From Paracoccaceae bacterium (GTDB lineage Bacteria > Pseudomonadota > Alphaproteobacteria > Rhodobacterales > Rhodobacteraceae), in NCBI GenBank assembly GCA_002708925.1, contig PAPN01000014.1:62001-126000 (forward strand): a stretch of DNA of 64,000 nt. Direction: 5' to 3'. The position numbers and the translations under genes are program-made. The notes under the pieces are model-generated. The model did not search any database. It was not told the origin of the DNA and saw nothing but the letters and a program-made list of their open reading frames with translations. Positions 44,363 through 52,509 of this stretch are shown piece by piece. The stretch's first letter is position 1, and each line of letters starts with the position of its first letter.

Positions 44363-45661
44363 TTAGTTCATCAGGTTCGGCAAGATCAGGATCAGATCGG
44401 GGAAGGCCACGATGATCGAGATGATGAACACTTCGCCAATCAAGAAGGGCGTCACACCGCGAAACACGCTTTCCAGCGGGATATCCGGGCGAATGCCGTT
44501 CACGACATAGCAATTCAGCCCAACCGGCGGTGTGACCACGCCCACCTCGATCAGTTTGACCAGCAGGATGCCGAACCAGATGGGATCATAGCCCAGCCCG
44601 ATAATGGCCGGATAGACAACGGGCAGCGTCAGCATCATCATGCCCAGCCCGTCCAGGATCATCCCCATCAGCAGATACATCACGATGATCCCCAGCAGGA
44701 TCACGCCGCGCGGCACGTCCAGCCCGACAACCAGATCGGTCACCGCGCCGGGCAGGCCGGTAAAGGCCAGAAATCGCACAAAGATCAGCACACCCCAGAT
44801 CACCATAAAGATCATCACGGTGGTCCGTACCGTATCCAGCAGGCCGTTATGGAAATCCCGCAGGCCGATACGCTTGAACAGGGCCATCACCAGAATGATC
44901 GCGGTGGCCACGCCTGCGGATTCCGTCGGTGTCATCCAGCCCAGGTAAATCCCGCCCAGGATCACACCGACCACGGCAAACACGCCGCTGACCTGGGGCA
45001 GGGCCTTGAGCTTCTCGGTGAAGGTGGTGCCGGGTTCGACCGGGGCCATTTCGGGGTTCAGTTTCACCACCACGGTGATGACGATCAGATAGACGAACAT
45101 CGACAGCAATCCGGGCACCAGGCCGGCCAGAAGCAGCTTGGCCACCGATTGCTCCACGATGATGCCATAGATCACCAGAATGGCCGAGGGCGGGATCAGC
45201 GCGGCCAGCGTACCCCCAACGGCCACAACCCCGGCGGCCAGGCGTTTGTCATAGCCGCGAGCCTCCATTTCCGGCAGGGCCAGACGGGTGAACACCGCGG
45301 TCGAGGCCGTGCTGGCCCCCGACACCGCTGCAAACCCGGCCGAGGCAAAGATCGTCGCGGTGGCCAGACCGCCGGGCGCACGCCCCACCCATTTGCGAGC
45401 GGCGTCATAGGCGGATGTGGTGATCCCCGCGTGCATCGCCAAAAAACCGATGGTGATAAACAATGGCAGCACGCTGAGCGCGTAATGCCCGGAATTGGCG
45501 TGTGGGATGATGCCCGCCAGGCCGGTTGCGACGGTCGGATTGCGCAGGATCATCATCCCCACAATGCCGGTGAAGGCGGCGGCATAGGCCACCGGAATGC
45601 CGACAAGCACCAGAAAAACCAGGGCCGCAATGCCAATATATCCAAGAGTGATCGGGTCCAT
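44363..45661 (-). CDS. dctM: TRAP transporter large permease (DctM)
   Basis: The 432-residue protein has about 12 membrane segments and family signatures: GIAALVFLVLVGIPVAYA, SGASTASTAVFTRLALPEM, VGGTLAALIPPSAILVIYG, and PVGLNCYVVNGI. TRAP transporters use the sodium or proton gradient and a binding protein to import organic acids. Here the adjoining CoA-linked alicyclic genes suggest a carboxylate such as cyclohexanecarboxylate. It is the third gene of dctPQM, starting 12 bases after dctQ. Confidence 0.95.
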   Translation of the reverse strand: MDPITLGYIGIAALVFLVLVGIPVAYAAAFTGIVGMMILRNPTVATGLAGIIPHANSGHYALSVLPLFITIGFLAMHAGITTSAYDAARKWVGRAPGGLATATIFASAGFAAVSGASTASTAVFTRLALPEMEARGYDKRLAAGVVAVGGTLAALIPPSAILVIYGIIVEQSVAKLLLAGLVPGLLSMFVYLIVITVVVKLNPEMAPVEPGTTFTEKLKALPQVSGVFAVVGVILGGIYLGWMTPTESAGVATAIILVMALFKRIGLRDFHNGLLDTVRTTVMIFMVIWGVLIFVRFLAFTGLPGAVTDLVVGLDVPRGVILLGIIVMYLLMGMILDGLGMMMLTLPVVYPAIIGLGYDPIWFGILLVKLIEVGVVTPPVGLNCYVVNGIRPDIPLESVFRGVTPFLIGEVFIISIIVAFPDLILILPNLMN

Positions 45662-45673
45662 GTTCTTGCCTTC

Positions 45674-46237
45674 TTATTCGTACGGGCTGGTTTCGATCGC
45701 ATCCACCGGATGCGAGAAAATCGGAGAGCTGTCCTGGGGCTTGGCCAGCAGGCGCAGAGCCTCGGTCAGTTGCAGGGCCAGACGGATTCCCAGCAGGGCC
45801 AGCGCCCCGGTCACGATGGCGATGCCGGGCCACAAGGGAATGCCGATTTCCGGCGTGTCGCCCCCGTTGTTCCAGGACCGCATCAGGTTCAGCCAGCTGC
45901 CCTTGGTCAGGATCACAACCACAAACAGGGCCACGGTCAGGGCGATGACTTCGGTCAGCCATTTGGCGCGGCCTCGGCAGCGGTCGCTCAGCAGGGTCAT
46001 GCGCACATTGCCGAAATGGCTCTGACAATAGGCGATACCCATGGTGACAAGCGCCACCATCAGTTGCTCGACAATATCAATCGACCCATGCACAGGGTGA
46101 TTGAACAGGCCCCGCCCCAGGACTTCGGCGCAAACCAGCGTCATCAGGGCCAGGATCAGCAATCCCGCAACCAGGGCCGCTGTTTTCTCGACATGGCCCA
46201 AAACCGTGTCAGCAATATCAATAGCGCGTTTCATCAA
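45674..46237 (-). CDS. dctQ: TRAP transporter small permease (DctQ)
   Basis: The 187-residue protein has four membrane segments and the DctQ signature, with TAALVAGLLILALMTLVCAEVLGRGLF at the start and an LMVALVTMGIAYCQSHFGNVRM middle. It pairs with DctM to form the membrane part of the transporter. The C-terminal 30 residues are polar and cytoplasmic. It lies between dctP and dctM in the same operon and direction. Confidence 0.93.
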   Translation of the reverse strand: MMKRAIDIADTVLGHVEKTAALVAGLLILALMTLVCAEVLGRGLFNHPVHGSIDIVEQLMVALVTMGIAYCQSHFGNVRMTLLSDRCRGRAKWLTEVIALTVALFVVVILTKGSWLNLMRSWNNGGDTPEIGIPLWPGIAIVTGALALLGIRLALQLTEALRLLAKPQDSSPIFSHPVDAIETSPYE

Positions 46238-46308
46238 AGAGTTCCTTTGTTGAATCGGCCCGGCGGGTACAATCCGCCGGACCGATCATGCACAACGATC
46301 AGGGGAGG

Positions 46309-47382
46309 TTACTGATCAGCGCGTGCTTTCTCAGCCTCGGACAGGATCATGTCGAACAGCTCTTGGCCCGGCAGGCCCTTGGCGGTCGTATCGTCGATCC
46401 ATTTCTGCCAGCTGGGTTGCACTGCGGCCTCCAGGGCTGCCTTCACATCGTCGGTCAGCGGGATGCGGGTCAGGCCACGGGCCTCGAACTCTTTCTCGTT
46501 GGCGGCGTCGATTTCGGCATAGGCCGCGATCTGGTGCGCGTAGGCGGGGATGACCGAGTCCGCCAGCAGCTGTTTGTATTGGTCGGGCAGCGCGTCATAG
46601 GCATCTTTGTTGGCGGCCAGCGAGCACTGGATCGTCCCCAGGTTCCAGGCATCGGTTACCCAGTTCGACAGCTCGTGGAAGCGATACGCCACAAAGGCAT
46701 AGGTATAGGGATACACGATCCCGTCCACCACGCCGCGCTCCAGCGAGTTGTACAAATCGGGCGCCGGCATGGTCGAGGGCACAGCCCCGATTGCGTCCAT
46801 CAGCGCGGCATGACCGCCCGAGGCGTTTACGCGTACACCATCCCAATCCGCCAACGAGGCCGGAGCGTCGCCTTTGCCCATGATCTCATAATTGGGCATC
46901 AGGGTGGACATGATCGGCGTGGCGTTCCACTTGTCCCATTCGGCCACCAGCGCTGGGTGTTTCAGGTATTCGCCGTAAACCTTGTACTGCACCTCAAAGG
47001 TGGGCAGCGGCAGGAATGCCTGGCTCAGCCCCATCGAGGCAGGGGTCTTGTCGGGGTGGTAGAAGGGGCAGACAGCTGCGGCTTCGAACGCGCCCAGTTG
47101 CAGCCCGTCGATGTTTTCCTTGGGGTCCGACAGAACGCCGCCATATTGCAGGTCCAGCTCGAAATTCCCGTCGGTCTTGGCGGCCAGTTCTGCCTTCAGG
47201 CCCTCGACGCCTTCGGTGAAACCCCGGCGCGCGCCCCACAGCGACACCAGCCATTTGACTTTGGGGCCGTCAACCTCGGCGGCCTGCGCGGCACTGGGTG
47301 CGATCAGCGCGGATGTGGCGGTTAGTACTGTCGAAAGCGCAGCGGCCACGGCCAGCGTGCGGATGGGTTTGTCATGTTTCAT
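46309..47382 (-). CDS. dctP: TRAP transporter substrate-binding protein (DctP)
   Basis: This periplasmic binding protein has 357 residues. The start at ATG 47382 (AGGAGG upstream) gives a basic N-terminus and a signal peptide ending SAAQAAEVDG. The mature part shows DctP features: DLQYGGVLSDPKENIDGLQLG, the PCxFYH-like CPFYHPDKTP, and the GVRVNASGGHAALMDAIGAVPSTMPAPDLYNSLERGVVDG block, in which the Arg contacts the carboxylate. The conserved arginine (VRVNASGG) argues for an organic acid. Binding selectivity cannot be read from sequence. The gene starts 400 bases downstream of the badK-like gene, with two palindromes in between. Confidence 0.95.
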   Translation of the reverse strand: MKHDKPIRTLAVAAALSTVLTATSALIAPSAAQAAEVDGPKVKWLVSLWGARRGFTEGVEGLKAELAAKTDGNFELDLQYGGVLSDPKENIDGLQLGAFEAAAVCPFYHPDKTPASMGLSQAFLPLPTFEVQYKVYGEYLKHPALVAEWDKWNATPIMSTLMPNYEIMGKGDAPASLADWDGVRVNASGGHAALMDAIGAVPSTMPAPDLYNSLERGVVDGIVYPYTYAFVAYRFHELSNWVTDAWNLGTIQCSLAANKDAYDALPDQYKQLLADSVIPAYAHQIAAYAEIDAANEKEFEARGLTRIPLTDDVKAALEAAVQPSWQKWIDDTTAKGLPGQELFDMILSEAEKARADQ

Positions 47383-47561
47383 GGTTTCCTCCCTTTTAAT
47401 GACAAAGCGGTATCGTTCACCCCAGAGCATGTCCGGGGCGGTCTTCTTGGCGGTCAGAATGGCCTGAGCCGCTGAAGTGGTGGGCTCTCCTCCGTCACCA
47501 TCTCCTTGACCGGCACACTCACAAGAATCCGCGAGGGCCTGAATGGAAAATGGTCGGTATT

Positions 47562-47573
47562 AATTGTACAATT
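47562..47573. promoter_or_regulatory. Palindrome AATTGTACAATT, candidate operator A
   Basis: A perfect 12-base palindrome lies 180 bases upstream of the dctP start. The core TTGTACAA is the kind of site bound by GntR/FadR-like or similar regulators. It shares the ten-base core ATTGTACAAT with a second site 175 bases further upstream. The 398-base gap 47383-47780 otherwise holds no gene I can support. Confidence 0.5.
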
Positions 47574-47736
47574 CGTTGAACTGCTACCTGCCCCGGTCGG
47601 GTTCTCTATGGATGGTCGTGCAATTCGAGAGCATGAGATTCAGGCCTGTGCGTGTACTGCTCCTTTGCTGCAAGGGGTCTGGAATGTCGTGTTGTGTGGC
47701 TCATTCATGGGGCGGCGTGGACATGGGGATGTTTGG

Positions 47737-47748
47737 GATTGTACAATC
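47737..47748. promoter_or_regulatory. Palindrome GATTGTACAATC, candidate operator B
   Basis: A second perfect 12-base palindrome with the same ATTGTACAAT core as operator A. It lies just downstream of the badK-like gene, in the control region of the TRAP operon. Two copies in one gap make a regulatory role likelier. Confidence 0.5.
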
Positions 47749-47780
47749 TGCATATGTACGGCGTGCCCGGCCGCTGCGGT

Positions 47781-48566
47781 TTAGCGGTGCCGGAACGTCG
47801 GGGGGCGTTTTTCGATAAAGGCGGTCATCCCTTCCAGCCGGTCCTCGGTGGCGAAGGTGGCGTACAGCAGGCGGCGCTCCAGATGGATGCCGGCGGACAG
47901 GGGGGTCTCATACGCCTGGTTCACGGCTTCCTTGGCCAGCCGCAAAATCGGGCGCGAGGATTTGGCGATGTTCATGGCCAGGGCGATTGCGTCGTCCAGA
48001 TAACTGTCTGGCGTTGAAATGCGGCTGACCAACCCATGCGCCAAGGCCTCTTGTGCGCTCAGCGTCCGTCCGGACAGGATCATGTCCATGGCGATGGCCT
48101 TGCCGACGATCCGGGTCAGGCGCTGCGTGCCGCCCGCGCCGGGGATCACCCCGATCCGCGTTTCGGGCAGGGCAAATCGGGCGGAATCTGCCGCAATGAT
48201 GATGTCGCACATCAGGGCTAGCTCACAGCCGCCGCCCACCGCGTGCCCGGCCACGGCGGCAATCATGGGTTTGCGGCAACGTGCGGCCCGTTCCCAAGTG
48301 GCGGTGATGAAATCCTCTTCGTACACATCCGAGGAGGTCTTGTGCTGAATTTCCTTCACATCCGCCCCAGCGGCAAAGGCGCGGTCATTGCCTGTCAGCA
48401 CGATAACATGGATCGATTCGTCCGCTTCGAACGCATCCAGCGCCAGGCCCAGTTCGGTTGTGATTTGTTGATTCAGCGCATTCAGCGCCTCAGGGCGGTT
48501 CAGCTGCACAATGCCGACGGGGCCGTCGGTTTGCGTCAGTACGGTGGAAAATGCGGTGTCTTTCAT
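47781..48566 (-). CDS. badK: Enoyl-CoA hydratase, probably cyclohex-1-ene-1-carboxyl-CoA hydratase (BadK-like)
   Basis: The 261-residue crotonase has QLNRPEALNALNQQ, the oxyanion loop DRAFAAGADVKEI, and AGHAVGGGCELALMCDIIIAA. The two acidic catalytic residues are in LPETRIGVIPGAGGTQRL. The C-terminal SAGIHLERRLLYATFATEDRLEGMTAFIEKR is very like BadK of Rhodopseudomonas, as I remember it. BadK hydrates cyclohexene-carboxyl-CoA. The ATG at 48566 overlaps the end of a small MDR-derived reading frame. A general FadB-type hydratase role is possible, but the bad/ali neighbours favour BadK. Confidence 0.75.
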   Translation of the reverse strand: MKDTAFSTVLTQTDGPVGIVQLNRPEALNALNQQITTELGLALDAFEADESIHVIVLTGNDRAFAAGADVKEIQHKTSSDVYEEDFITATWERAARCRKPMIAAVAGHAVGGGCELALMCDIIIAADSARFALPETRIGVIPGAGGTQRLTRIVGKAIAMDMILSGRTLSAQEALAHGLVSRISTPDSYLDDAIALAMNIAKSSRPILRLAKEAVNQAYETPLSAGIHLERRLLYATFATEDRLEGMTAFIEKRPPTFRHR

Positions 48567-48772
48567 GGGGTGTCTCCGGTGGAAGAGGGGGCGGCGATCG
48601 AAATCACGATCTTGCCAAAACGGTCTGGCGCGCTGAGGCGCTGCAAGCCGGCGCCTGGCTGGGCGCCGCTGGTTACCAGATGCCCTCCGCCCCGCGCCGC
48701 AGGCAGTGACAGGCCCCAGGTGGCCTCGCCGACCTCTCCGTCGCCGCGTTGACTGAGAATGAATGCTTTCAT
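48563..48772 (-). pseudogene. Internally deleted zinc-type alcohol dehydrogenase (MDR) remnant
   Basis: The 69-codon reading frame starts MKAFILSQ, the N-terminus of MDR oxidoreductases. It jumps to GEATWGLSLPAARGGGHLVTSGAQPG, which matches the middle NAD-domain pattern of these enzymes (GEATWxxSLxALRxGGRxVxxGATxG). It ends with APDRFGKIVISI, the family C-terminus. A normal gene has about 330 residues, so the catalytic domain and much of the cofactor domain have been lost in frame. The stop overlaps the badK-like start (ATGA). Being first after the promoter, it may still be translated and couple expression of the hydratase. Confidence 0.6.
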
Positions 48773-48793
48773 TCTGTGTTCCTCCCATTATTA

Positions 48794-48811
48794 ATGTAAA
48801 TAGATTGTCAT
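48794..48811. promoter_or_regulatory. Candidate BadR-type operator upstream of the badK-like operon
   Basis: ATGTAAA-TAGA-TTGTCAT is an imperfect 7-4-7 inverted repeat, with the same architecture as the site before badH at 50745-50762. It lies 22 bases from the start of the leftward operon, in an AT-rich gap. The better arm is TTGTCAT. Confidence 0.5.
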
Positions 48812-48933
48812 ATAAAGCAAGTCTGAATACACGTCTTGTTATGGGTGAACACTTGAGGATAGCGGTAGAATTCAAAAGTATATTAAAAAGCAAGATGATA
48901 GACCTATGATTCTGGAGATGCGAAAATCTATGC

Positions 48934-48975
48934 TTGCCAGGCTTTGGGTGCCTTAATATGACAATATATTGATTA
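48934..48975 (+). promoter_or_regulatory. Promoter with overlapping ATGACAA half-site before the acyl-CoA dehydrogenase
   Basis: TTGCCA (48934-48939), a 17-base spacer and TATGAC (48957-48962) form a good promoter, 59 bases before the ATG at 49021. The -10 overlaps ATGACAA at 48958-48964, followed by four bases and TTGATTA, a weaker second arm. The ten bases ATATGACAAT are the exact reverse complement of ATTGTCATAT at 48804-48813, at the other end of the same gap. Confidence 0.55.
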
Positions 48976-49020
48976 ACTAGCCAAATGTGAATGGCCAGAT
49001 TCGGCCAGAGGGAGGACACA

Positions 49021-50184
49021 ATGCTTGACCCAGAGATCCGCGTGCAGCTTGTCGATACGATTCGCAAATTTGTCGATCAGCGGCTGATCCCGGCCGAGCC
49101 GGAGGTCGCGGAAGCCGATGCAATTCCGCAGGACATCATTCAAGAGATGCGCGATCTGGGCTTGTTCGGCTTGTCGATCCCTGAAGAGTATGGCGGGCTG
49201 GGGCTGAACATGTCCGAAGAGGCGGCCTTGATCTTCGAGATCGGCCGCGCTGCGCCTGCGTTCCGCTCGATTTTCGCAACGAATGTGGGGATCGGCTCGC
49301 AGGGGGTCGTGATTGATGGCACGGACGCGCAAAAGGCCACCTATCTGCCACGAATCGCGACTGGCGAGCTGATCGGCTCTTTTGCGCTGACCGAGCCGGA
49401 TGTTGGATCGGACGCGGGATCCGTGCGGACCACGGCGGTGCGCGATGGCGATACATATGTGCTGAACGGGACCAAGCGGTTTATCACCAACGCGCCGCTG
49501 GCGGGGGCATTTACCGTGATGGCGCGGACCGATCCGGCGCAGAGGGGCGCGGCGGGCGTGTCCGCCTTCGTGGTTGAGGCCGGAACGCCGGGTCTGTCCA
49601 CCGGCAAGCCCGAAAAGAAGATGGGTCAGCAGGGCGCGCATGTTTGTGACGTGATCTTCGAAGATTGCCGAATCCCCACGACTGCCCTGATCGGCGGGGT
49701 CGAGGGTATGGGTTTCAAAACCGCGATGAAGGTGCTGGACAAAGGGCGGCTGCATATCGCGGCGGCCTGTGTCGGGCTGGCCGAGCGGATCATCGACGAC
49801 ATGATGGATTATGCCGTGTCGCGTAAGCAATTCGGCCGTCCGATTGCGGATTTCCAGATGCTGCAAGTGATGTTCGCAGACAGCCGTGCCGAGGCCTATG
49901 CCGCGCGCGCCATGGTCGAGGATGCCGCGCGCCGGCGTGATGCAGGCGAGGATGTCAGCACGCTGGCCTCTTGTGCCAAAATGTTTGCCTCGGAAATGGT
50001 GGGGCGCGTGGCGGATCGCAACGTCCAGGTGCATGGCGGGGCGGGGTATATCCGCGAATACCGCGCCGAACAGCTGTTCCGCGATGCGCGCCTGTTCCGT
50101 ATCTACGAAGGCACGACCCAGATTCAGCAGGGGATCATTGCGCGCAGCATGGCCGCACAGGCGCGGGAGCGGGCGGGCCTATGA
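49021..50184 (+). CDS. Acyl-CoA dehydrogenase
   Basis: The 387-residue flavoprotein has the ACAD fold: LGLFGLSIPEEYGGLGL, GSFALTEPDVGSDAGSVRTTA, and a helical C-terminal domain with RKQFGRPIADFQMLQ. The catalytic base is in RLFRIYEGTTQIQQGIIAR (Glu of YEGT), so it is a standard alpha-beta dehydrogenase. The start at 49021 has GAGGGAGG upstream. In the alicyclic cluster it might act on pimeloyl-CoA or on a side product, beside the AliB-like enzyme at 52.5 kb. It is convergent with the MarR gene, with a six-base overlap. Confidence 0.92.
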   Translation: MLDPEIRVQLVDTIRKFVDQRLIPAEPEVAEADAIPQDIIQEMRDLGLFGLSIPEEYGGLGLNMSEEAALIFEIGRAAPAFRSIFATNVGIGSQGVVIDGTDAQKATYLPRIATGELIGSFALTEPDVGSDAGSVRTTAVRDGDTYVLNGTKRFITNAPLAGAFTVMARTDPAQRGAAGVSAFVVEAGTPGLSTGKPEKKMGQQGAHVCDVIFEDCRIPTTALIGGVEGMGFKTAMKVLDKGRLHIAAACVGLAERIIDDMMDYAVSRKQFGRPIADFQMLQVMFADSRAEAYAARAMVEDAARRRDAGEDVSTLASCAKMFASEMVGRVADRNVQVHGGAGYIREYRAEQLFRDARLFRIYEGTTQIQQGIIARSMAAQARERAGL

Positions 50185-50685
50185 CTCGCCCTGATCCTGC
50201 TCGATCTGCTTGAGGTTCGTCAGGATCTTGTCGAAATAGTGGATCGCGTGAATCTTGTCGGTGGTCGAAAACCCCGCCAAAGCCTCGTCATAGAAGCGAG
50301 AGATACGGTCACTCATGTCGGTGCGCCACAGGTGGCGCCCGCGTTTTGTCAGGCGGATCAGACGGCTGCGGCTATCATGTGGGGAAACCACGCGCTCGAT
50401 CAATTCGTCCCGTTCCAGACGGGCCAGAACGCCCGACAGGTTTTGCCGACTGACCAGCAGGAACTTGGTCAGCTCGCCCACGGCGATTCCCTGTTCATAC
50501 CCCTGACGGGCCAGCGCGCCGACAACAGCCCATTGCTGAGTCGTGATGTGGGTGTCGTCCAGCGCCTTTGTTCCGGTTTTATGGAGCAGGTTAGCAGACT
50601 GGTACAGCCGAAAGAAAAGGCGGTTCGCCAGGTCGTCCACCTGAGAAGGCTGCGGGAAATCAACATCTTCGTTCATGGGGGACAT
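50179..50685 (-). CDS. badR: MarR family regulator, probably BadR
   Basis: The 168-residue protein has the MarR winged helix: TTQQWAVVGALARQGYEQGIAVGELTKFL, then the recognition helix SRQNLSGVLARLERDELIERV and the wing PHDSRSRLIRLTKRG. In Rhodopseudomonas palustris the MarR-type BadR represses cyclohexanecarboxylate genes, with a CoA-thioester intermediate as inducer. Here the gene lies divergently from badH-badI-aliB-aliA, with 207 bases between. An inverted repeat on the badH promoter is its likely site. The identification as BadR rests on family plus position. Confidence 0.75.
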   Translation of the reverse strand: MSPMNEDVDFPQPSQVDDLANRLFFRLYQSANLLHKTGTKALDDTHITTQQWAVVGALARQGYEQGIAVGELTKFLLVSRQNLSGVLARLERDELIERVVSPHDSRSRLIRLTKRGRHLWRTDMSDRISRFYDEALAGFSTTDKIHAIHYFDKILTNLKQIEQDQGES

Positions 50686-50744
50686 TCATCTGGGGAAATG
50701 CGGGGCAAGTCAACCGAGCTTGATTGGATGCTTGCCAGAAATTA

Positions 50745-50784
50745 ATGACAACTACTTGACATAAAATATCCAGTAAGTATCGTC
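50745..50784 (+). promoter_or_regulatory. badH promoter with candidate BadR operator
   Basis: ATGACAA-CTAC-TTGACAT at 50745-50762 is an inverted repeat with six of seven arm pairs matching. It overlaps TTGACA (50756-50761), a perfect -35, followed after 16 bases by TATCGT as -10. The badH start is 110 bases downstream. A repressor on the repeat would block the promoter. A long leader (about 100 bases) follows, with AGGAGG just before the GTG start. Confidence 0.6.
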
Positions 50785-50892
50785 CCAACCTGTCTAGTTT
50801 TGGAGGCGAGACACATAGGGAGGAGAATTAACACGCATTATCATGCGCGTGTGTGATCTTCATGTTTCTCGCGTTGCATTAAGGAGGAACCC

Positions 50893-51660
50893 GTGAAAGG
50901 GCTAAAAGGTAAAACTGTTGTCGTAACAGGTGGTGGTGGCGGTATTGGTGCGGCAACCTGCCTGCGCTTTGCCGAAGAGGGCGCGCGCGTGGCTGTGGTC
51001 GATCTGAACGAATCGGCGGCCAAGGCGGTGGTCCAACAAATCGAGGCCATTGGCGCGACCGGCATGGCCGTGTCCGTGGATCTGACGGATGCCCCTGCAA
51101 CGGCTGCGGCGGTCGAGCAGATCGAGGCCGAGCTGGGTCCCATCGACGTGCTGGTGAACGGGGTTGGCTGGGACGTGTTCACGCCCTTCCTCAAGAGCGA
51201 CCCGGATTTCTGGACCAAGATCATCAACATCAACCTGCGCGGTGTGCTGAACATCACCCATCCCGTTCTGGCCAAGATGGCCGAGCGGCGCGCCGGTAAA
51301 ATCGTGTCGCTGGCCTCGGATGCAGCGCGGGGCGGGTCGTCTGGCGAAAGCGTCTATGCCGCCTGCAAGGCCGGCGTCATTGCCTTTTCCAAAACCATCG
51401 CGCGTGAACATGCGCGGCAGGGGATCTCGGTCAACGTGGTCTGCCCTGGCGTGACCGATACCGCGATGCTGGATGCCTTCATGGAGGCCGCCGGTGACAA
51501 GGAAAAATTGCGCGTGGCCTTTACCCGCGCGGTGCCGATGGGCCGCCTGGGGCAGCCCGGCGATCTGCCCGGTGCAATCGCCTTTTTCGCCAGCGACGAC
51601 GCGGGCTTTATCACGGGTCAGGTTCTGTCGGTGTCCGGCGGTCTGACCATGCACGGCTAA
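50893..51660 (+). CDS. badH: 2-Hydroxycyclohexanecarboxyl-CoA dehydrogenase (BadH)
   Basis: BadH oxidises 2-hydroxycyclohexanecarboxyl-CoA to the 2-keto form with NAD. The 255-residue SDR has TGGGGGIGAATCLRFAEEG, VVDLNE (Asp for NAD), NGVGWD in place of the usual NNAG, SLASDAARGGSSGESVYAACK with catalytic Ser, Tyr and Lys, and ITGQVLSVSGGLTMHG at the end. The start is GTG 50893 with AGGAGG upstream. BadI follows after 10 bases. The NGVGWDVF pattern and the BadI neighbour are what point to BadH over other SDRs. Confidence 0.85.
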   Translation: MKGLKGKTVVVTGGGGGIGAATCLRFAEEGARVAVVDLNESAAKAVVQQIEAIGATGMAVSVDLTDAPATAAAVEQIEAELGPIDVLVNGVGWDVFTPFLKSDPDFWTKIININLRGVLNITHPVLAKMAERRAGKIVSLASDAARGGSSGESVYAACKAGVIAFSKTIAREHARQGISVNVVCPGVTDTAMLDAFMEAAGDKEKLRVAFTRAVPMGRLGQPGDLPGAIAFFASDDAGFITGQVLSVSGGLTMHG

Positions 51661-51670
51661 GGAGGCCCAC

Positions 51671-52453
51671 ATGACCTACGAAGACATCCTCTACGAGGTA
51701 AAAGACGGCGCCGCCTGGATCACCATCAACCGCCCCGAGGTCTATAACGCCTTTCGCGGTCAAACTTGCGAAGAGCTGATCCACGCCTTCAACACCGCCG
51801 GCTGGGACAAATCCGTTGGCGTCATCGTGCTGACCGGCGCGGGCGACAAGGCGTTCTGCACCGGCGGCGACCAGTCGGCCCACGAAGGCCAGTATGACGG
51901 GCGCGGCACCATCGGCCTGCCGATGGAGGATCTGCACACCATCATCCGCGATGTGCCCAAACCCGTGATCGCCCGCGTGCAGGGCTTTGCCATCGGCGGC
52001 GGCAACGTGCTGGCCACCATTTGCGACATGACCATCGCCGGTGACCGCGCGCAGTTCGGTCAGGTCGGCCCCAAGGTCGGCTCGGTCGATCCGGGGTTCG
52101 GCACGGCCTTCTTGGCACGCGTGGTGGGCGAGAAAAAAGCCCGCGAAATCTGGTACATGTGCCGTCGGTATTCCGCCCAGGAAGCCGTGGATATGGGGCT
52201 GGCCAACTGCGTCGTGCCGCATGACGCGCTGGACGCCGAAGTCACCAAATGGTGCGCCGAGATCATGGAGAAATCGCCCACCGCCATCGCCCTGGCCAAG
52301 CGCAGCTTCAACATGGACACCGAACACCAGCGTGGCATTGCTGGCCTCGGGATGCTGGGCCTGTCGCTCTACTACGACACGGACGAAAGCAAAGAAGGCG
52401 GCATCGCCTTCAAGGAAAAGCGCAAGCCCGATTTCCGAAAATTCGGCAAGTGA
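51671..52453 (+). CDS. badI: 2-Ketocyclohexanecarboxyl-CoA hydrolase (BadI)
   Basis: BadI opens the ring of 2-ketocyclohexanecarboxyl-CoA to pimeloyl-CoA. The 260-residue crotonase has VYNAFRGQTCEELIHAF, CTGGDQSAHEGQYDGRG, and AIGGGNVLATICDMTIAG. The GQVGPKVGSVDPGFGTAFLAR region shows strong likeness to BadI and to MenB-type dihydroxynaphthoyl-CoA synthases, which share this fold. GDQSAHEGQYDGRG and the C-terminal GGIAFKEKRKPDFRKFG are BadI-like. A MenB role is unlikely in this catabolic setting. It is preceded by badH and followed by aliB after 56 bases. Confidence 0.88.
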   Translation: MTYEDILYEVKDGAAWITINRPEVYNAFRGQTCEELIHAFNTAGWDKSVGVIVLTGAGDKAFCTGGDQSAHEGQYDGRGTIGLPMEDLHTIIRDVPKPVIARVQGFAIGGGNVLATICDMTIAGDRAQFGQVGPKVGSVDPGFGTAFLARVVGEKKAREIWYMCRRYSAQEAVDMGLANCVVPHDALDAEVTKWCAEIMEKSPTAIALAKRSFNMDTEHQRGIAGLGMLGLSLYYDTDESKEGGIAFKEKRKPDFRKFGK

Positions 52454-52509
52454 TCCAACGGGTTGGGGCCTGCGGGCCCCACCCAACGGCCTGCATATGG
52501 GAGGACAGG

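Noticed and set aside
44357-46315. A 652-codon open frame on the plus strand over dctM/dctQ
   Set aside because: Low-complexity His/Gln/Asp-rich translation, antisense to two recognisable permease genes.
47506-47818. Two or three overlapping plus-strand open frames in the gap upstream of dctP
   Set aside because: They have no good ribosome-binding site, no domain and unusual composition, and they run across the palindromes and into the end of the badK-like gene.
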